Below, one piece after another: positions 21,881 to 32,879 of a stretch of 64,000 nt of DNA. The notes under the pieces were generated by a model. That model was not told the DNA's origin. It did not search any database and saw only the letters and a list, made by a program, of their open reading frames with translations. The first letter of the stretch is position 1. Each line of letters starts with the position of its first letter. Origin of the DNA: Toxorhynchites rutilus septentrionalis (Eukaryota > Arthropoda > Insecta > Diptera > Culicidae); NCBI RefSeq assembly GCF_029784135.1, contig NC_073746.1:101696515-101760514 (forward strand), in the 5' to 3' direction. The position numbers and the translations under genes are program-made.

Positions 21881-23156
21881 AAGGGTGTGTCACATCAAAT
21901 TGCATCACGGAAAAAACGCTGTAGAAATTCGCCCAGTAGACCGATCCTTTTGAAAATTTTAGACAGTAAAATAAAAACTATTAAACAAATTTTGGCATTT
22001 TCTTTTTATTCATACTTCGAGCCCAAGCCCGTATTCTCGCACCTTCCTCTTTACCCCGTCCATAAGGTTCTGTACAACGTCAGGTTGTATTTTTTTTTGA
22101 ACAGAAATCCATTTTCTCTTAAAGTTCGCCTCCGATTTGACAACTTCTTCATAATCGCCCAATATTTCTCTATTGGGCGAAGCTCCGGCGCGTTGGGCGG
22201 GTTCATTTCCTTTGGCACGAAGGTGACCCCGTTGGCTTCGTACCACTCCAACACGTCCTTTGAATAGTGGCACGAAGCGAGATCCGGCCAGAAGATGGTC
22301 GGGCCCTCGTGCTGCTTCAATAGTGGTAGTAAGCGCTTCTGTAGGCACTTCTTAAGGTAAACCTGCCCGTTTACCGTGCCGGTCATCACGAAGGGGGCGC
22401 TCCGCTTTCCGCAAGAGCAGATCGCTTGCCACACCACGTACTTTTTGGCAAACTTGGATAGTTTCTGCTTGAGAATCTCCTCCGGAACGCTGAATTTGTC
22501 CTCTGCGGAGAAGAACAACAGGCCCGGCAGCTGACGAAAGTCCGCTTTGACGTAGGTTTCGTCGTCCATTACCAGGCAATGCGGCTTCGTCAGCATTTCG
22601 GTGTACAGCTTCCGGGCTCGCGTCTTCCCCACCATGTTTTGCCTTTCGTCGCGGTTAGGAGCCTTCTGAACCTTGTATGAACGCAGGCCCTCCCTCTGCT
22701 TGGTCCGCTGGACGAATGAACTTGACAAATTCAGCTTATTGGCGACATCCCGGACCGAACTTCTCGGATCACGTCTAAACTGCTTAACTACGCGCTTGTG
22801 ATCTTTTTCACTGACGGAGCATCCATTTTTGCCGTTCTTCACCTTCCGGTCGATGGTTAGGTTCTCGAAGTATCGTTTTGGTACTCTGCTGACCGTGGAT
22901 TGGACGATTCCCAGCATCTTACCGATGTCCCGATGTGATAACTCCGGATTCTCGAAATGAGTGAACAGGATTAATTCACGACGCTCTTTTTCGTTCGACG
23001 ACATTTTTCCAAATTTACGAAAAATTGACAGTGAAGCATGGCCAACGTGATCTATACACTCTTATCTGATTATAAGCGAAAGCTGAAGATATAATTCCTA
23101 AAAATTAAATTTCTACAGCGTTTTTTCCGTGATGCAATTTGATGTGACACACCCTT
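21881..23156 (-). mobile_element. DD37E (ITmD37E-type) Tc1/mariner transposon, copy 1
   Basis: Terminal inverted repeats begin AAGGGTGTGTCACATCAAAT at 21881 and end with its complement at 23156; the similarity extends over roughly 45 bp. A TA duplication flanks it (21879-21880 and 23157-23158), the hallmark of this superfamily. Length 1276 bp with a single transposase frame on the minus strand. It is a close relative of the copy at 57.8 kb in opposite orientation. Confidence 0.94.
22051..23004 (-). CDS. DD37E transposase, 317 aa, C-terminal segment scrambled
   Basis: Cut-and-paste transposase. N-terminal paired helix-turn-helix (about residues 20-45 and 80-100), first catalytic Asp in VMDDETY (about 147/148), second in FWPDLASCHYS (241), catalytic Glu in RPIEKYW (279), giving 37 residues between the second and third. 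Compared with the 57.8 kb copy a 22-nt deletion just after AIMK shifts the frame, and one extra base in a downstream A-run (9 As then T against 7 As then CT) restores it. About 20 residues after the catalytic core are therefore replaced and the protein is 7 aa shorter. The catalytic triad is retained; activity is uncertain. A second open frame at 22010-22348 is the pre-deletion reading frame. Confidence 0.9.
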   Translation of the reverse strand: MSSNEKERRELILFTHFENPELSHRDIGKMLGIVQSTVSRVPKRYFENLTIDRKVKNGKNGCSVSEKDHKRVVKQFRRDPRSSVRDVANKLNLSSSFVQRTKQREGLRSYKVQKAPNRDERQNMVGKTRARKLYTEMLTKPHCLVMDDETYVKADFRQLPGLLFFSAEDKFSVPEEILKQKLSKFAKKYVVWQAICSCGKRSAPFVMTGTVNGQVYLKKCLQKRLLPLLKQHEGPTIFWPDLASCHYSKDVLEWYEANGVTFVPKEMNPPNAPELRPIEKYWAIMKKLSNRRRTLRENGFLFKKKYNLTLYRTLWTG

Positions 23157-23364
23157 TAGGGGTGTCCATATTGATACATCACCGTTGAACTATTATTGGA
23201 ACTTTTTTCATTTTCAAATTGCACATAATAACAAAAATTGAAAAAAAATAAAATTTTCAACAATAACTAATATAGAAATATAATTTCTTTTACTAATTTA
23301 TATTTTCCAAACTATTATATTCTGTTCATATCGAACAGTTGTCTACTTCTTCGTTTTTATTAAT

Positions 23365-24999
23365 ATGGCAGAGGGCGGGGAGGATCCCCCATCCACGCCA
23401 AAGAATATATCAGATAATGAACCTCCTCCTGAAGAGCAGGAGGATGAAACAGAAGATGAGGAGGAAAATTCTGTTTACGAGATAGAAAGCTCTGAAGGAA
23501 AAAGACGAGAAGCAGGATTTTCGTCTAAAAGAATACCCTGATGGCGCCAAAGGCCCATTTATCGTATACTTTAGACGAAAATTCAAACCTCTTAACGTCA
23601 TTCGCATCTCAAAAGAGTTAACACAGAAATTTTCCGAAGTTACCGAGATTACTCGGATGGGGCCAGACAAATTACGAGTTGTCGTCTCCAGCAGAACCCA
23701 AGCGAATGAAATAACGCGCTGTGATCTCTTTGCGATCGAGTATCGCGTATACGTACCCTGTTGCAACGTTGAAATAGACGGTGTAATAAACGAAAAGGGT
23801 TTGACTCGAAAAGAGATACTCGATGGTGTCGGTCGCTTCAAGAACTCTTCACTTAAAAGTGTGAAGATTCTTGCATGCGATCGACTGAAATCTGTGTCAC
23901 TTAAAAATGACAAAAGAGTTCTCAATCGGACAAACTCTTTTCGTGTGACATTTGAGGGTTCCGCCCTTCCAAACTACGTTGCAATAGGTGCACTTCGTTT
24001 ACCTGTTCGGTTGTTTGTACCCCGGGTAATGAAATGCAACAAATGTATGCAACTCGGTCACACGGCCGCCTATTGTTGCAACAAAAAACGTTGCGCAGAT
24101 TGTGGAGAGAGCCATGATGAGAATCCTTGCCCGAAAGAGCGCAAGTGTCTTCATTGCGGCGGGACTCCTCATGATCTTACTCAATGCCCGGTGTACATAC
24201 AACGAGGGGAAAAAATCAAGCGTTCCTTAAAAGAACGTTCCAAGCGGACTTATGCAGAAATGCTTGAGAGTCCCGTTCCAACGACTCAGGACAATCCCTA
24301 CTCCATTCTGCAGAACGACGAGCCTGTTGCTGACGCTCCCAATGCAGGAAGTTCCGGTACATCGCAGGGTGCCATCAGGAAAAGAAAAATTACTTCTTTT
24401 CCATCACTCCCCAGAAAGAAAACCGAAACTTCCCAAGTTGGAATGAAAACTCGAATCGAACGTGCTGAGAATAGACCGAAGCAAGTACCTCCTGGCGAAT
24501 GTGAGTGTGAACATTGTCAACATATCCTTATATCCCATCCTTTTCCTGAAACAAAATGTCACCCTTCTAAACTCGAGCAAGCCGCGAGTAATCGGTTCTC
24601 TACTTCATTAACATTAGAATTAATAAAAAATGTTTATATATACTTGTAACTATACAAATAGGAGTTTGGCTCCTTTAAACTTATGTAACTGAGCCTGTAA
24701 AAATAAACGATTTAATAAAAAAAAAAAAAGGACCTCCTGGTTTAAGCGGTTCTTCTACGCACCAGGGGTCCTCAGCACTTCCCGGAGCAGCACCCAACAC
24801 GTCTGCTCCTTTTTCGCGGTCGAGGCAACAGCCACAATCTGGCTTGCTTGCGCTTTCTGACCTGGTGGACAACATTTTAAATGCTTTAAATATAAACGAC
24901 CCTCTTAAAAGCATAGTATTATGTTTGCTTCCGATTGTGAGAACATTTTTGAAAGAAAAATGTGGTTTTTTGGCAGCGTTCATTTCCCTCGATGCCTGA
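23365..24999 (+). pseudogene. LINE ORF1 (gag-like, three CCHC knuckles), frameshifted and interrupted
   Basis: ATG 23365 opens an acidic N-terminus (MAEGGEDPPSTPKN...) that is lost by a frameshift near 23520. The main frame then reads YPDGAKGPFIVYFRRKFKPL and an RNA-binding region, followed by three zinc knuckles at about 24031-24190: CNKCMQLGHTAAYC, CADCGESHDENPC and CLHCGGTPHDLTQC. The C-terminal part is split by a 236-bp insertion (24496-24731) but resumes afterwards and ends FLAAFISLDA with TGA at 24997-24999. The protein would bind element RNA in the ribonucleoprotein particle. Its stop overlaps the ORF2 start (ATGCCTGA, 24992-24999), a usual arrangement for coupled translation in these elements. 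Confidence 0.85.
24496..24731 (+). mobile_element. Nested 3'-end LINE insertion inside ORF1
   Basis: A 236-bp segment with an A-tail (about 24716-24729) is flanked by a 9-bp duplication ACCTCCTGG (24487-24495 and 24732-24740). Its interior (CTCGAG-AA-CCGCGAGTAATCGGTT and a GAGCCTGTAAAAATAAA-type end) matches the 3' UTR style of the host LINE at 28.31-28.45 kb. It is a severely 5'-truncated insertion of a related element. Confidence 0.82.
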
Positions 25000-27931
25000 T
25001 TCAGTGCAAGAGGTCAAGGATTTGACCACTGTAATACAGTGGAATTGCAGAAGCATTATTCCTAAACTAGATCAGTTTAAATTTTTAGTTCACAGCTCTA
25101 GCTATGATGTATTTTCTCTCTGTGAAACATGGCTTTCTTCAGCCGATGAGCTGAATTTCCACGATTTCAACATTATTCGCCTCGATCGAAATGACTCGTT
25201 TGGTGGTGTACTATTGGGGATTAAAAAATGTCACTCCTTCTATACAGTCACTCTCCCATCGATGACAGGCATTGAAGTTGTTGCTTGCCAGACACAAATC
25301 AATGGCAAAGACCTCTGCATTGCTTCGATATATCCCTCCCAGAACTACGGTAGGCCGCCATCAGTTCTTTGATACTATCGAGGCAATGCCGGAGCCGCGG
25401 GTAATCTTAGGTGATTTTAACTCCCATGGAACAGCATGGGGATCACTCTACGATGACAACCGTGCCACTTATGATCTGTGCGACAACTTCAAATTAACAG
25501 TTTTGAATACTGGGGAAGCAACCAGAATAGCCATCCCTCCTGCACGGGCAAGCATGCTAGACATATCTCTATGCTCTTCTTCGTTATCCCTGGATTGCAT
25601 GTGGAAGGTAATCCAAGATCCCCTACCAATAATTTTATCGATCGCTAATGAATCAAGCTCTCGTGAGTCAGTCAATATTTCGTATGACCTCACGAAGAAT
25701 ATTGACTGGAGAACATTTGCGGAAATAATATCTGAAGCAATTGTTTCAATGCATGAACTTCCTCCACTCGAAGAGTATAACTTTATATCGAGTTTGATTT
25801 ACGAAAGCGCACTTCAAGCTCAAAAGAAACGTGTACCGGCTACCACTTTCCGACGTCGTCCTCCATCACTTTGGTGGGACAAGGAGTGTTCAAAGGTCTA
25901 CCTTTGCCCCGACACCGTTCCTGCATAAAACGTCGTACGCGACATTCCACTTCAAAGCGATTATGAGAATTTTTCAATGGTGGAATTCTCAATTGCCCTT
26001 CTCTCATGTAACAATTCAGCTCCGGGGTCGGACAAGATTAAATTCAACTTGTTGAAGAATCTTCCCGACTTGGCAAAACAGTGTTTGCTGAACTTGTTCA
26101 ACAAGTTTCTGGAGCTGAATATTGTCCCGCATGACTGGAGACAAGTGAGAGTGATAGCCATACGGAAACCCAACAAGCCGGCTTGCGATCACAACTCGTA
26201 TAGGCCGATTGCAATGTTATCCTGTATTCGTAAATTGTTAGAGAAAATGATTCTACTTCGTTTGGACAAGTGGGTCGAAACGAACAATTTGCTGTCAAAT
26301 ACGCAGTTTGGCTTCCGCCGAGGTAGAGGGCAAATGATTGTCTCGCGCTGCTATCTTCTGAAATCCAAATCGCAAAGAACAAATGGCTTCCGTTTTTCTC
26401 GATATCAAAGGGGCATTTGATTCAGTTTCCATGGAAATTCTCTCAGAGAAGCTTCATAATCGTGGACTTTCACCAATTCTTAACAATTTCCTGTACAATT
26501 TACTGTCAGAAAAGCACATGATTTTCTCTCATGGCAGCTCGAAATCTTCTCGTTACAGTTTTATGGGCCTACCACAAGGCTCCTGCCTAAGCCCCCTCTT
26601 GTATAGTTTTTACGTCAATGATATGGATGATTGTCTAACTAGAGACTGCACGCTGAGACAACTTGCAGACGATGGAGTTGTTTCCATCACGAGTACTAAT
26701 CCCGTCGCTCTGCAAAAGTCGTTGCAAGATACCATGAACAATCTGTTCACGTGGGCCCTCAAGCTGGGTATCGAATTCTCTACGGAGAAAACTGAAATGG
26801 TCGTTTTTTCTAGGAAGCATGAACCCGCCCAATTCCAGCTTCACCTATCCGGCAAAACGATCCAACTCTCTATGCTTTTCAAATACCTGGGTGTATATTT
26901 TGATTCTAAGTGTACCTGGGGGAGACACATTGCGTATTTGAAACAGAAATGCCAGCAAAGAATCAATTTTCTCCAAACAATTACCGGAACATGGTCAGTT
27001 GTACAAAACAACGATATTATCAGTGTTGGAATATGGCAGTTTTTGCTTCCGATCAGCTGCCAGGATTCATATTCTCAAGCTGGAGAGAATACAATATCGT
27101 TGCTCGCGTATAGCCATGGGGTGTTTGCATTCGACACATACGATGAGTCTCAAAGTTTTGGCAGGAGTACCCCCGCTTACTCTTCGGTTAACAGAATTAT
27201 CCTACAGATTTCTCATCCGTTGCAAGATCATGAATCCATTGGTAGTTGACAACTTCGAAAATCTACTCCAACTGACTCCTTAGTCAAGTTTTATGTCGCT
27301 CAATGAAAGTTGATAAACGCTCATTTTATTTCCTAACAAGAATAAGACAACTATTGAGTGTTTTTGTCGAAAAATTATTCAAGATTACCTTAGCATGGGT
27401 TCCCTCTCATTGCTCGATTCCGGGGAATGAGAAAGCGGACTCGCTAGCTAAGGTGGGCGCTTTAGAAGGCACACTTTTTGAAAGGCAAATTGCGAATTTT
27501 TTCACATTCCTCGTCAGAACACACGCGTTAGTTGGCAGCGCATGTGGAGTGATGATGAGTTCGGTCGTTGGTTACACACGATTATCCCTAAGGTCTCGAC
27601 GAGTGCATGGTTCAAGGGATTGAATGTAGGTCGTGATTTCATTCGCGTGATATCTCGGCTTATGTCCAATCACTACAACCTTAACGCGCATCTCTATCGC
27701 ATTGGGCTCGCAGCAAACAATCTTTGTGATTGTGGCGATGGCTACCACGACATCGAGCATGTTGTCTGGTCGTGTATCCGGTTCCATGCTGCTCGCTCTC
27801 AGCTCTCTAGAGCACTGAGAGCACAAGGCAGACAATCGGATATCCCCGTCCGGGATATCTTAGGTAGCCGGGATCCTGATCTTCTGCTTCATCTATACCT
27901 GTTCCTCAGAAACGCCGATGTCAACGTTTAA
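24992..27931 (+). pseudogene. LINE ORF2 polyprotein (APE endonuclease, RT, RNase H), broken
   Basis: From ATG 24992: APE-type endonuclease (VIQWNCRSI, LCETWLSS, then GDFNSHGTAWGS near 25405-25445), frameshifted near 25345. A deletion near 25900-25980 joins into the RT (APGSDKIKFNLLK; YRPIAMLSCIRKLLE; FGFRRGRG, frameshift near 26340; FLDIKGAFDSVS; MGLPQGSCLSPLLYSFYVND; LADDGVVSI near 26659-26685 as the catalytic box; FKYLGVYFDSKCTWGRHI). Around 27000-27300 frames change again. An RNase H C-terminal motif, AWVPSHCSIPGNEKADSLAK, lies at about 27394-27450, and a C-terminal CDCGDGYHDIEHVVWSC knuckle at about 27727-27777. The frame ends at 27931. All expected catalytic motifs except the start of RNase H are present, but at least five disruptions prevent translation. 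Confidence 0.86.
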
Positions 27932-28454
27932 TGATGTTTCCTTCGTTGTGTCCCCGTTTCATATCCCTCCTATCCGATCGATAAACTTTTACTTAGTCGC
28001 GGCAATACATACACACACTCTTTACAGATGCACGGGCCGAAGGTTGTGCAGTCCACTGATCATTCAACAAGAGCCAAAGGTTGTACCGCTCATGACAACT
28101 CTACACGAGCTGATGATTGCGCCGGCTAGTGACCATTCTATCCTGGATTCCTAGAGTCGAGAAAGACGCACCACGCTAGATATGGGGTACAGACTAGGGG
28201 GGCGTTGCTGATTAATGGTCAGCTGCATCCCAATAGGAAGTATCCCGTGTCGGGCACACGTACAGAGCATCGAAGACTGCGACATACCAATTATGAGAAC
28301 ACTTGTAATACTAACCTCGAGTCAACCGCGAGTAATCGGTTACATATTACTAACATAGTCTAAGCAAACATTGTCAAAATATTGAACTCTCGGCCCCGTT
28401 AGGCTGACGCCATATGAGCCTTAATAAAATATATATTTTGGATAAAAAAAAAAA

Positions 28455-28580
28455 CATAAAACCGAGCGCTCTATCATGAGTAACAACTTTGTCTAAGACA
28501 GTTTTTGTCTAGAGAATAACTCTCGAGCTCTAAATGCTAAGTTCCACTTAAATGCATCTCCTGGACCATTGTGCATTGTG
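28455..28580 (-). repeat. Family A fragment interrupted by the LINE
   Basis: ACATAAAACCGAGCGCTCTA to CTGGACCATTGTGCA is the inverse of 18121-18240 (CAATGGTCCAGGAG ... TAGAGCGCTCG). The LINE A-tail joins it directly at ACATAAAA, so the retrotransposon sits at a breakpoint inside an older family A copy. The matching other half was not found at the LINE 5' end. Confidence 0.75.
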
Positions 28581-28634
28581 TTGATTTTCGTGTCCATGCG
28601 AAAAATCTATATAAACAAAAATGGGAGGCCAAAT

Positions 28635-29110
28635 GTAGGGGAACTGGGGGGAATGTGATCACCCTAAGAAACATGTCCATTTCCTGTATCCACATACCTC
28701 TTAAATTTCAGTTCTTCGAAGAATATTGTAGCTCAACTTATTGTAGTTCAAAATAGTAAGCGGTTTTTATTATGAACATTGAAAATAGTACACTTTTCAT
28801 TATTAGATAAAAGGTTGAAAAATCGAACATTTTTTTTAGTGAGGAGGTAAAGTGGTCAACTGTGGGGGGCAAAGTGGTCACTCGCACATATCACGCTAGA
28901 AGAGATAGATTTATGCGTGTTTAAATCATTATTGAAATAGTAGGTACATGCATGAAATGAACTAAGCCTATTCACCTAGAATCGTAATTGAAATTTTCTC
29001 ATTCGTACAAAAACGTAATAGGAAACACACAACGTTTTTCAAAATGAGGCTTGGTTTTGATTGGGGTGGCATATTTTTCCTGGGTTTGGTAAATCAATTT
29101 TGAGCGAGAC
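28635..29110 (+). repeat. Repeat family C (GTGGTCAC-type), left part
   Basis: Begins AGGGGAACTGGGGGGAATGT, passes the phrase AGTTCTTCGAAGAATATT, the box GGTAAAGTGGTCAACTGTGG and GATAGATTTATGCG. Collinear copies at 31.9 and 42.5 kb share these. It diverges after about 29090. Confidence 0.7.
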
Positions 29111-31159
29111 GAAGTTCGCCAGATCAGCTGGTATTATAATAAATATTTTTCCATAAATTTTGCATGTTGCACGAATATAAGTGTATTAGTGTATATAAGT
29201 GTGACTCATATCGGCCCAAGTGTTCGAACAATCGAACAGCAACTTTGATATTTTTTTTATTTATATTGTTGCATTAAATGATAGGTTAATTTATTAGCTT
29301 CCACTTACCATCAATTTCATTTAATTTTGTATAACTTTATTGAGCAATAAATTCGGTTTAAAGCAAGTATGTGCGGAAAGTATATAACCTAACATAATCT
29401 AACAAATAACAAAATCTAAAAAAAATCAAGAATATGTAAACGTTTCTACAGTATTACAGTTAGAGGCGAATGAACTGAAAAGCTTAATGCCTCTTTGAAA
29501 CAAAGAATGGAAGGGCATACAGTATTACTTCAATAAAAGAACACACATTGTAATGTAGAAAAAAATCGATTGAACCTCCTACAAGAGAAAAAATGCAAGG
29601 TTTAGCCAATGTTTTTGTTTGACGATTTATCTATTTTCTTGGAAAATGGAAGATGTGGAAGATGGGAAAAATAATTCTTGAACATTTGGGTTTTCCTCAG
29701 CGCCAATATTCAAAAAGAAACCAATGACTTTTACCAAAAAAAATGAAAAAAAATCGTTTGAAAAAAATATGTTTCGAATTTATTTTAAAATTAAATTTCG
29801 AACAGTGTTTCAAAAGTACAACAAATAGAAGTATTAATTATTCTTATAACAGTACAGCATTTTAGAACTTATACAATATCTTGAATGTAACAAATAAAAC
29901 TTTGAATTATTAGGAGCAATAGGGGTCGATTTGCAGACCTGGTCTGCCCCCAAACTCAGTTTCCGCTTATATCGACCCCTGAGAAACCAATTTCGACCCT
30001 AAATCGTCGAACGATATCGTGTCGATTACTTTGAGAATCCATGCATTAGATTTCATTGTATTGTAATAACTCTTAACAATTTCCAATAACTTTCTTAGGA
30101 CAGGTTTGGTGGCCCTGAATAGCGGCAATGGCAATTCAGAAAAGCGGCAATTCTTTACTTTTGCTGTGCTATGCGTCGCGTTGCGACAATTGTGCTTTGA
30201 CACTTCATTTTAAATATGTGTGTTTCCATTTAGTCGAACACAATGATGCGTTGCGTCATTAGCATAGTTGTACTAAACGCTATCATTTGTTCTCAACTGC
30301 TTGCGCCGAATTCGCGATGACAGTGGAATGGTGTCGACGTCTGGTGGCAACTTCAAATTAGGGCCATAATTTGGGTCCCAAACTCGTTAGTGTATTCTCT
30401 ATCAGATTAGAAGACACGAAGCCGGTTTTTAAATTCTAAAATTTGAATGAAAATTTTGACATAATGTTATTTGATTACTTGAATCACGTGTTTCTACATT
30501 CATTCAACCATATGGCTATACAATTCCAACATTGTTGCTGAATTTTTCCATCATAATATAGAGTTGTCTTCATAAACAATTTTCGTATGAGACTTTTCCA
30601 CCACCTGCATACAAAAATGTTTATCATTCAAATAGACTACTAGTTTGATATGGAAAAGCTAATTTTCATTCATAATTTTAATTTCGAAAACATGTTCATT
30701 TCGACTGAAAATCAGCTATTCTTTCACGCTCCCCTAAACTAGTAAACGAAGCTCAATGCCGCCAGCGCGGATATGTCAATGTGTTGTTTTTAAAAACATT
30801 CAACTGATCCGTGGACACAACAAGAACATAATTTTTCATGCGAATTTTGTTTTGTTTTTGTTTACATGAAAAGTGATGACGCGAATGCTAGATTGTGACT
30901 GCAAATCAACAGTCTGTGTCGGGCGAATGTTTTAGTACAAAACGCCAGCAATGACAGCTGATGAGAAGCAACACACAACGCGGCATTCTGTTTCCACCTT
31001 TAGAGTATGAGCGCAATAACTAAAACTGTCGCCGATGCTGCCGCCGACGCTTCTACCACTTCTGGCGCTGCTTCCGCTACAGGCTAGAACAATGAAAATT
31101 AATTATGATTTCGGAAAGCAACCACTAAACTTACTTGATTCGACTAGCGTTTGAATCAC
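29111..31159. other. No gene recognised
   Basis: AT-rich. Contains one hairpin mini-element (29461-29510). A tiny frame, 31007-31087 (26 codons, Ala/Ser/Thr-rich), starts with ATG but has no supporting signal. No conserved domain was seen on either strand. Confidence 0.4.
29461..29510 (+). repeat. Hairpin mini-element copy
   Basis: Stem AGAGGC (29462-29467) with GCCTCT (29489-29494), loop GAATGAACTGAAAAGCTTAAT, followed by TTGAAACAAAGAATGG. A slightly diverged member of the family at 11.3-11.5 and 15.06 kb. Confidence 0.7.
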
Positions 31160-31530
31160 AAGGGGACTAGCTTACAAAACAATTTTTGCTTGTATTCAAA
31201 TTAAGTTTCACGGTTACTCTGATTGCTTCTTTTGTTCGGAACCATTTGAGGAGCACAAATTGGACCAATCAAAGCGAGGCACATAGTGCGTTTGGACTAT
31301 GCTTGACATTTTACAATTATTCAATTATTCATCTTAAGAAAAATAAAATGTCATTCATTGTGATAGATACGTAGAAATATTTCCTATCAATTGATGCAAA
31401 CATCTTGCGATCTATCAAGACATGCTCGAGTTATATGCATTCGAAATCTTATATTTTTCCCACATGTTCAGTGGCTAGATTTTCATTTTCCCCCTTATAT
31501 CTTCCGGTTAGACTCCTACGTCAAAATCAT
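31160..31530 (-). repeat. Family B copy, inverted
   Basis: Reading the minus strand: a GACGTAGGAGTC-type start (near 31522-31510), TAACCGGAAGATATAAGGGG, CTCGAGCATGTCTTGATAGA, GCATCAATTGATAGGAAATA and GATTGGTCCAATTTGTGCTC. It is closest to the copy next to the H2A pseudogene and, like it, continues past the CCAAT-type box for about 40 nt. Confidence 0.75.
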
Positions 31531-31899
31531 TAGTCTTACACGTTGTTCGATTTCCAAACGATCTAACCATGTGATAAAATGGTGAGCCTATAACAAATTG
31601 GACGACGTTCAAGTTTGTCAGCTCCCAGAATATTGGCTGTATTTTCCTACCCATGGAGGGTATAGCTACAGAGCTAACCTTCTTGTTATCTTTCTTTCCT
31701 GTGATCCGGGTCAAATTATTTTAAAGGAATTTCACCGGTGACTTTTCAGGTTAAGGATGACGTGTTGCGTGTTGACGTCATTGTTTATTTTGCTTTCTCG
31801 TTTCGATGAGTGGTTCTGTTTTTTACCCCTCCTTATACATTACATAAGAAACGTATTACGCCAATAGACAAGCCAAATCCTCTAGCCGCGAGTATCATT
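31531..31899. other. No gene recognised
   Basis: Short stretch between family B and family C copies. No open frame with domain similarity, no RNA gene. Confidence 0.4.
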
Positions 31900-32615
31900 T
31901 TTTTCTTGGAGGTAAAGTGGTCACCTAGTGGGGGCAATGTGGTCACCCGCACATATCAAGCTAAATGGGATAGATTTATGCGTTTTTTTTTCGTCCAAAT
32001 TTGTTAAAATCATATTTGATATAGTAGGTACATGTATGAAATAAGCTTGGCCTATTCACCTAGAGTCTCAATTTAAATTCTCCCTTGCATACAAAAACGT
32101 AGTAAGAAACACATAACGTTCCGCATAATGAGGCCTGATTTAGTTGGAGTGACATATTTATCCAGGGTCAATGCCACAAAAGGATCTTCTTCAAGAGCAG
32201 AATGTGATGAGCTATATCAGCTTTAGTAAACAGAACATTGTTGTTATTAACCTATAACCACTTTGCCCCCAAACATGAAAATAACTTCTATGCTAATTAA
32301 TCGCTATGTGAAAGTGTGAACAGTCGTCCAAACTGATGATTTGTCCAACATATCAGATTGAAAAAACTAAATTTCATGAGAAATTCCTTAGATACCATGC
32401 GCACAGAACTACGGCCGAATGGCTCTCGATAGAGTAATTTCTGTTTTTATTTGTATTTTGACATGCGACAGCTCTACTGAAGTACAGGGTGACTCAAAGT
32501 CATTAAATTCTTCAAACATAAGGTGACTATCAATACGGTATCTATAGTCAATAGTTATACTACCAAACAAGCAGATGACTTTGCCCCCCATGACCAATTT
32601 GCCCCCACTACCCCT
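31900..32615 (+). repeat. Repeat family C, right part with inverted terminus
   Basis: Shares GGTAAAGTGGTCACC, GATAGATTTATGCG and CCTATTCACCTAGAGT with the 28.6 kb copy and CAAACTGATGATTTGTC with the 42.5 kb copy. The right end reads TTTGCCCCCACTACCCCTAA, which is the inverse of the left-end style AGGGGAANTGGGGG seen at 28635. The family therefore has terminal inverted repeats, consistent with a non-autonomous DNA transposon. Confidence 0.65.
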
Positions 32616-32879
32616 AAGTCAATTCTTTGTACAGTTTTGCTCATAAAAGACGATTATTGTTTATTTTCATCGAATTCATTCTAAAAAAAAATATAAATTC
32701 ACTTTTTGTTTTCTAAGTAATTCAAATATGTGGTCATATGTGGTTTCGAGTCCCATCGGTAGCTAATATATAGTATGTCCACCTCCATTTCGGATCACTT
32801 TGGAAACTCGATTTGGTATCAGACTGCTTTTAAAGTATTGCCATATTGATTATAGCCCAACATTCCAACATACTGCCTT

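Larger units (their letters stand above)
23159..28453 (+). mobile_element. Long non-LTR retrotransposon (ORF1, APE, RT, RNase H), decayed
   Basis: Nearly full-length LINE with ORF1 from 23365, overlapping ORF2 from 24992, a 3' UTR from about 27932 and an A-tail at 28443-28453. The domain set (three CCHC knuckles in ORF1; APE endonuclease, RT and RNase H in ORF2) fits the I group of non-LTR elements. Multiple frameshifts and internal deletions make it non-autonomous. The 5' boundary is uncertain: it lies between the DD37E element end and ORF1. The 3' flank is family A foldback sequence. Confidence 0.85.

Noticed and set aside
22010..22579. Additional frames within DD37E copy 1 (and 58348-58938 in copy 2)
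   Set aside because: Alternative frames of the transposase gene; one reflects the frame before the 22-nt deletion.
31007..31087. 26-codon Ala/Ser/Thr-rich frame
   Set aside because: Too short to judge; resemblance to a histone H1-like N-terminus is only compositional.
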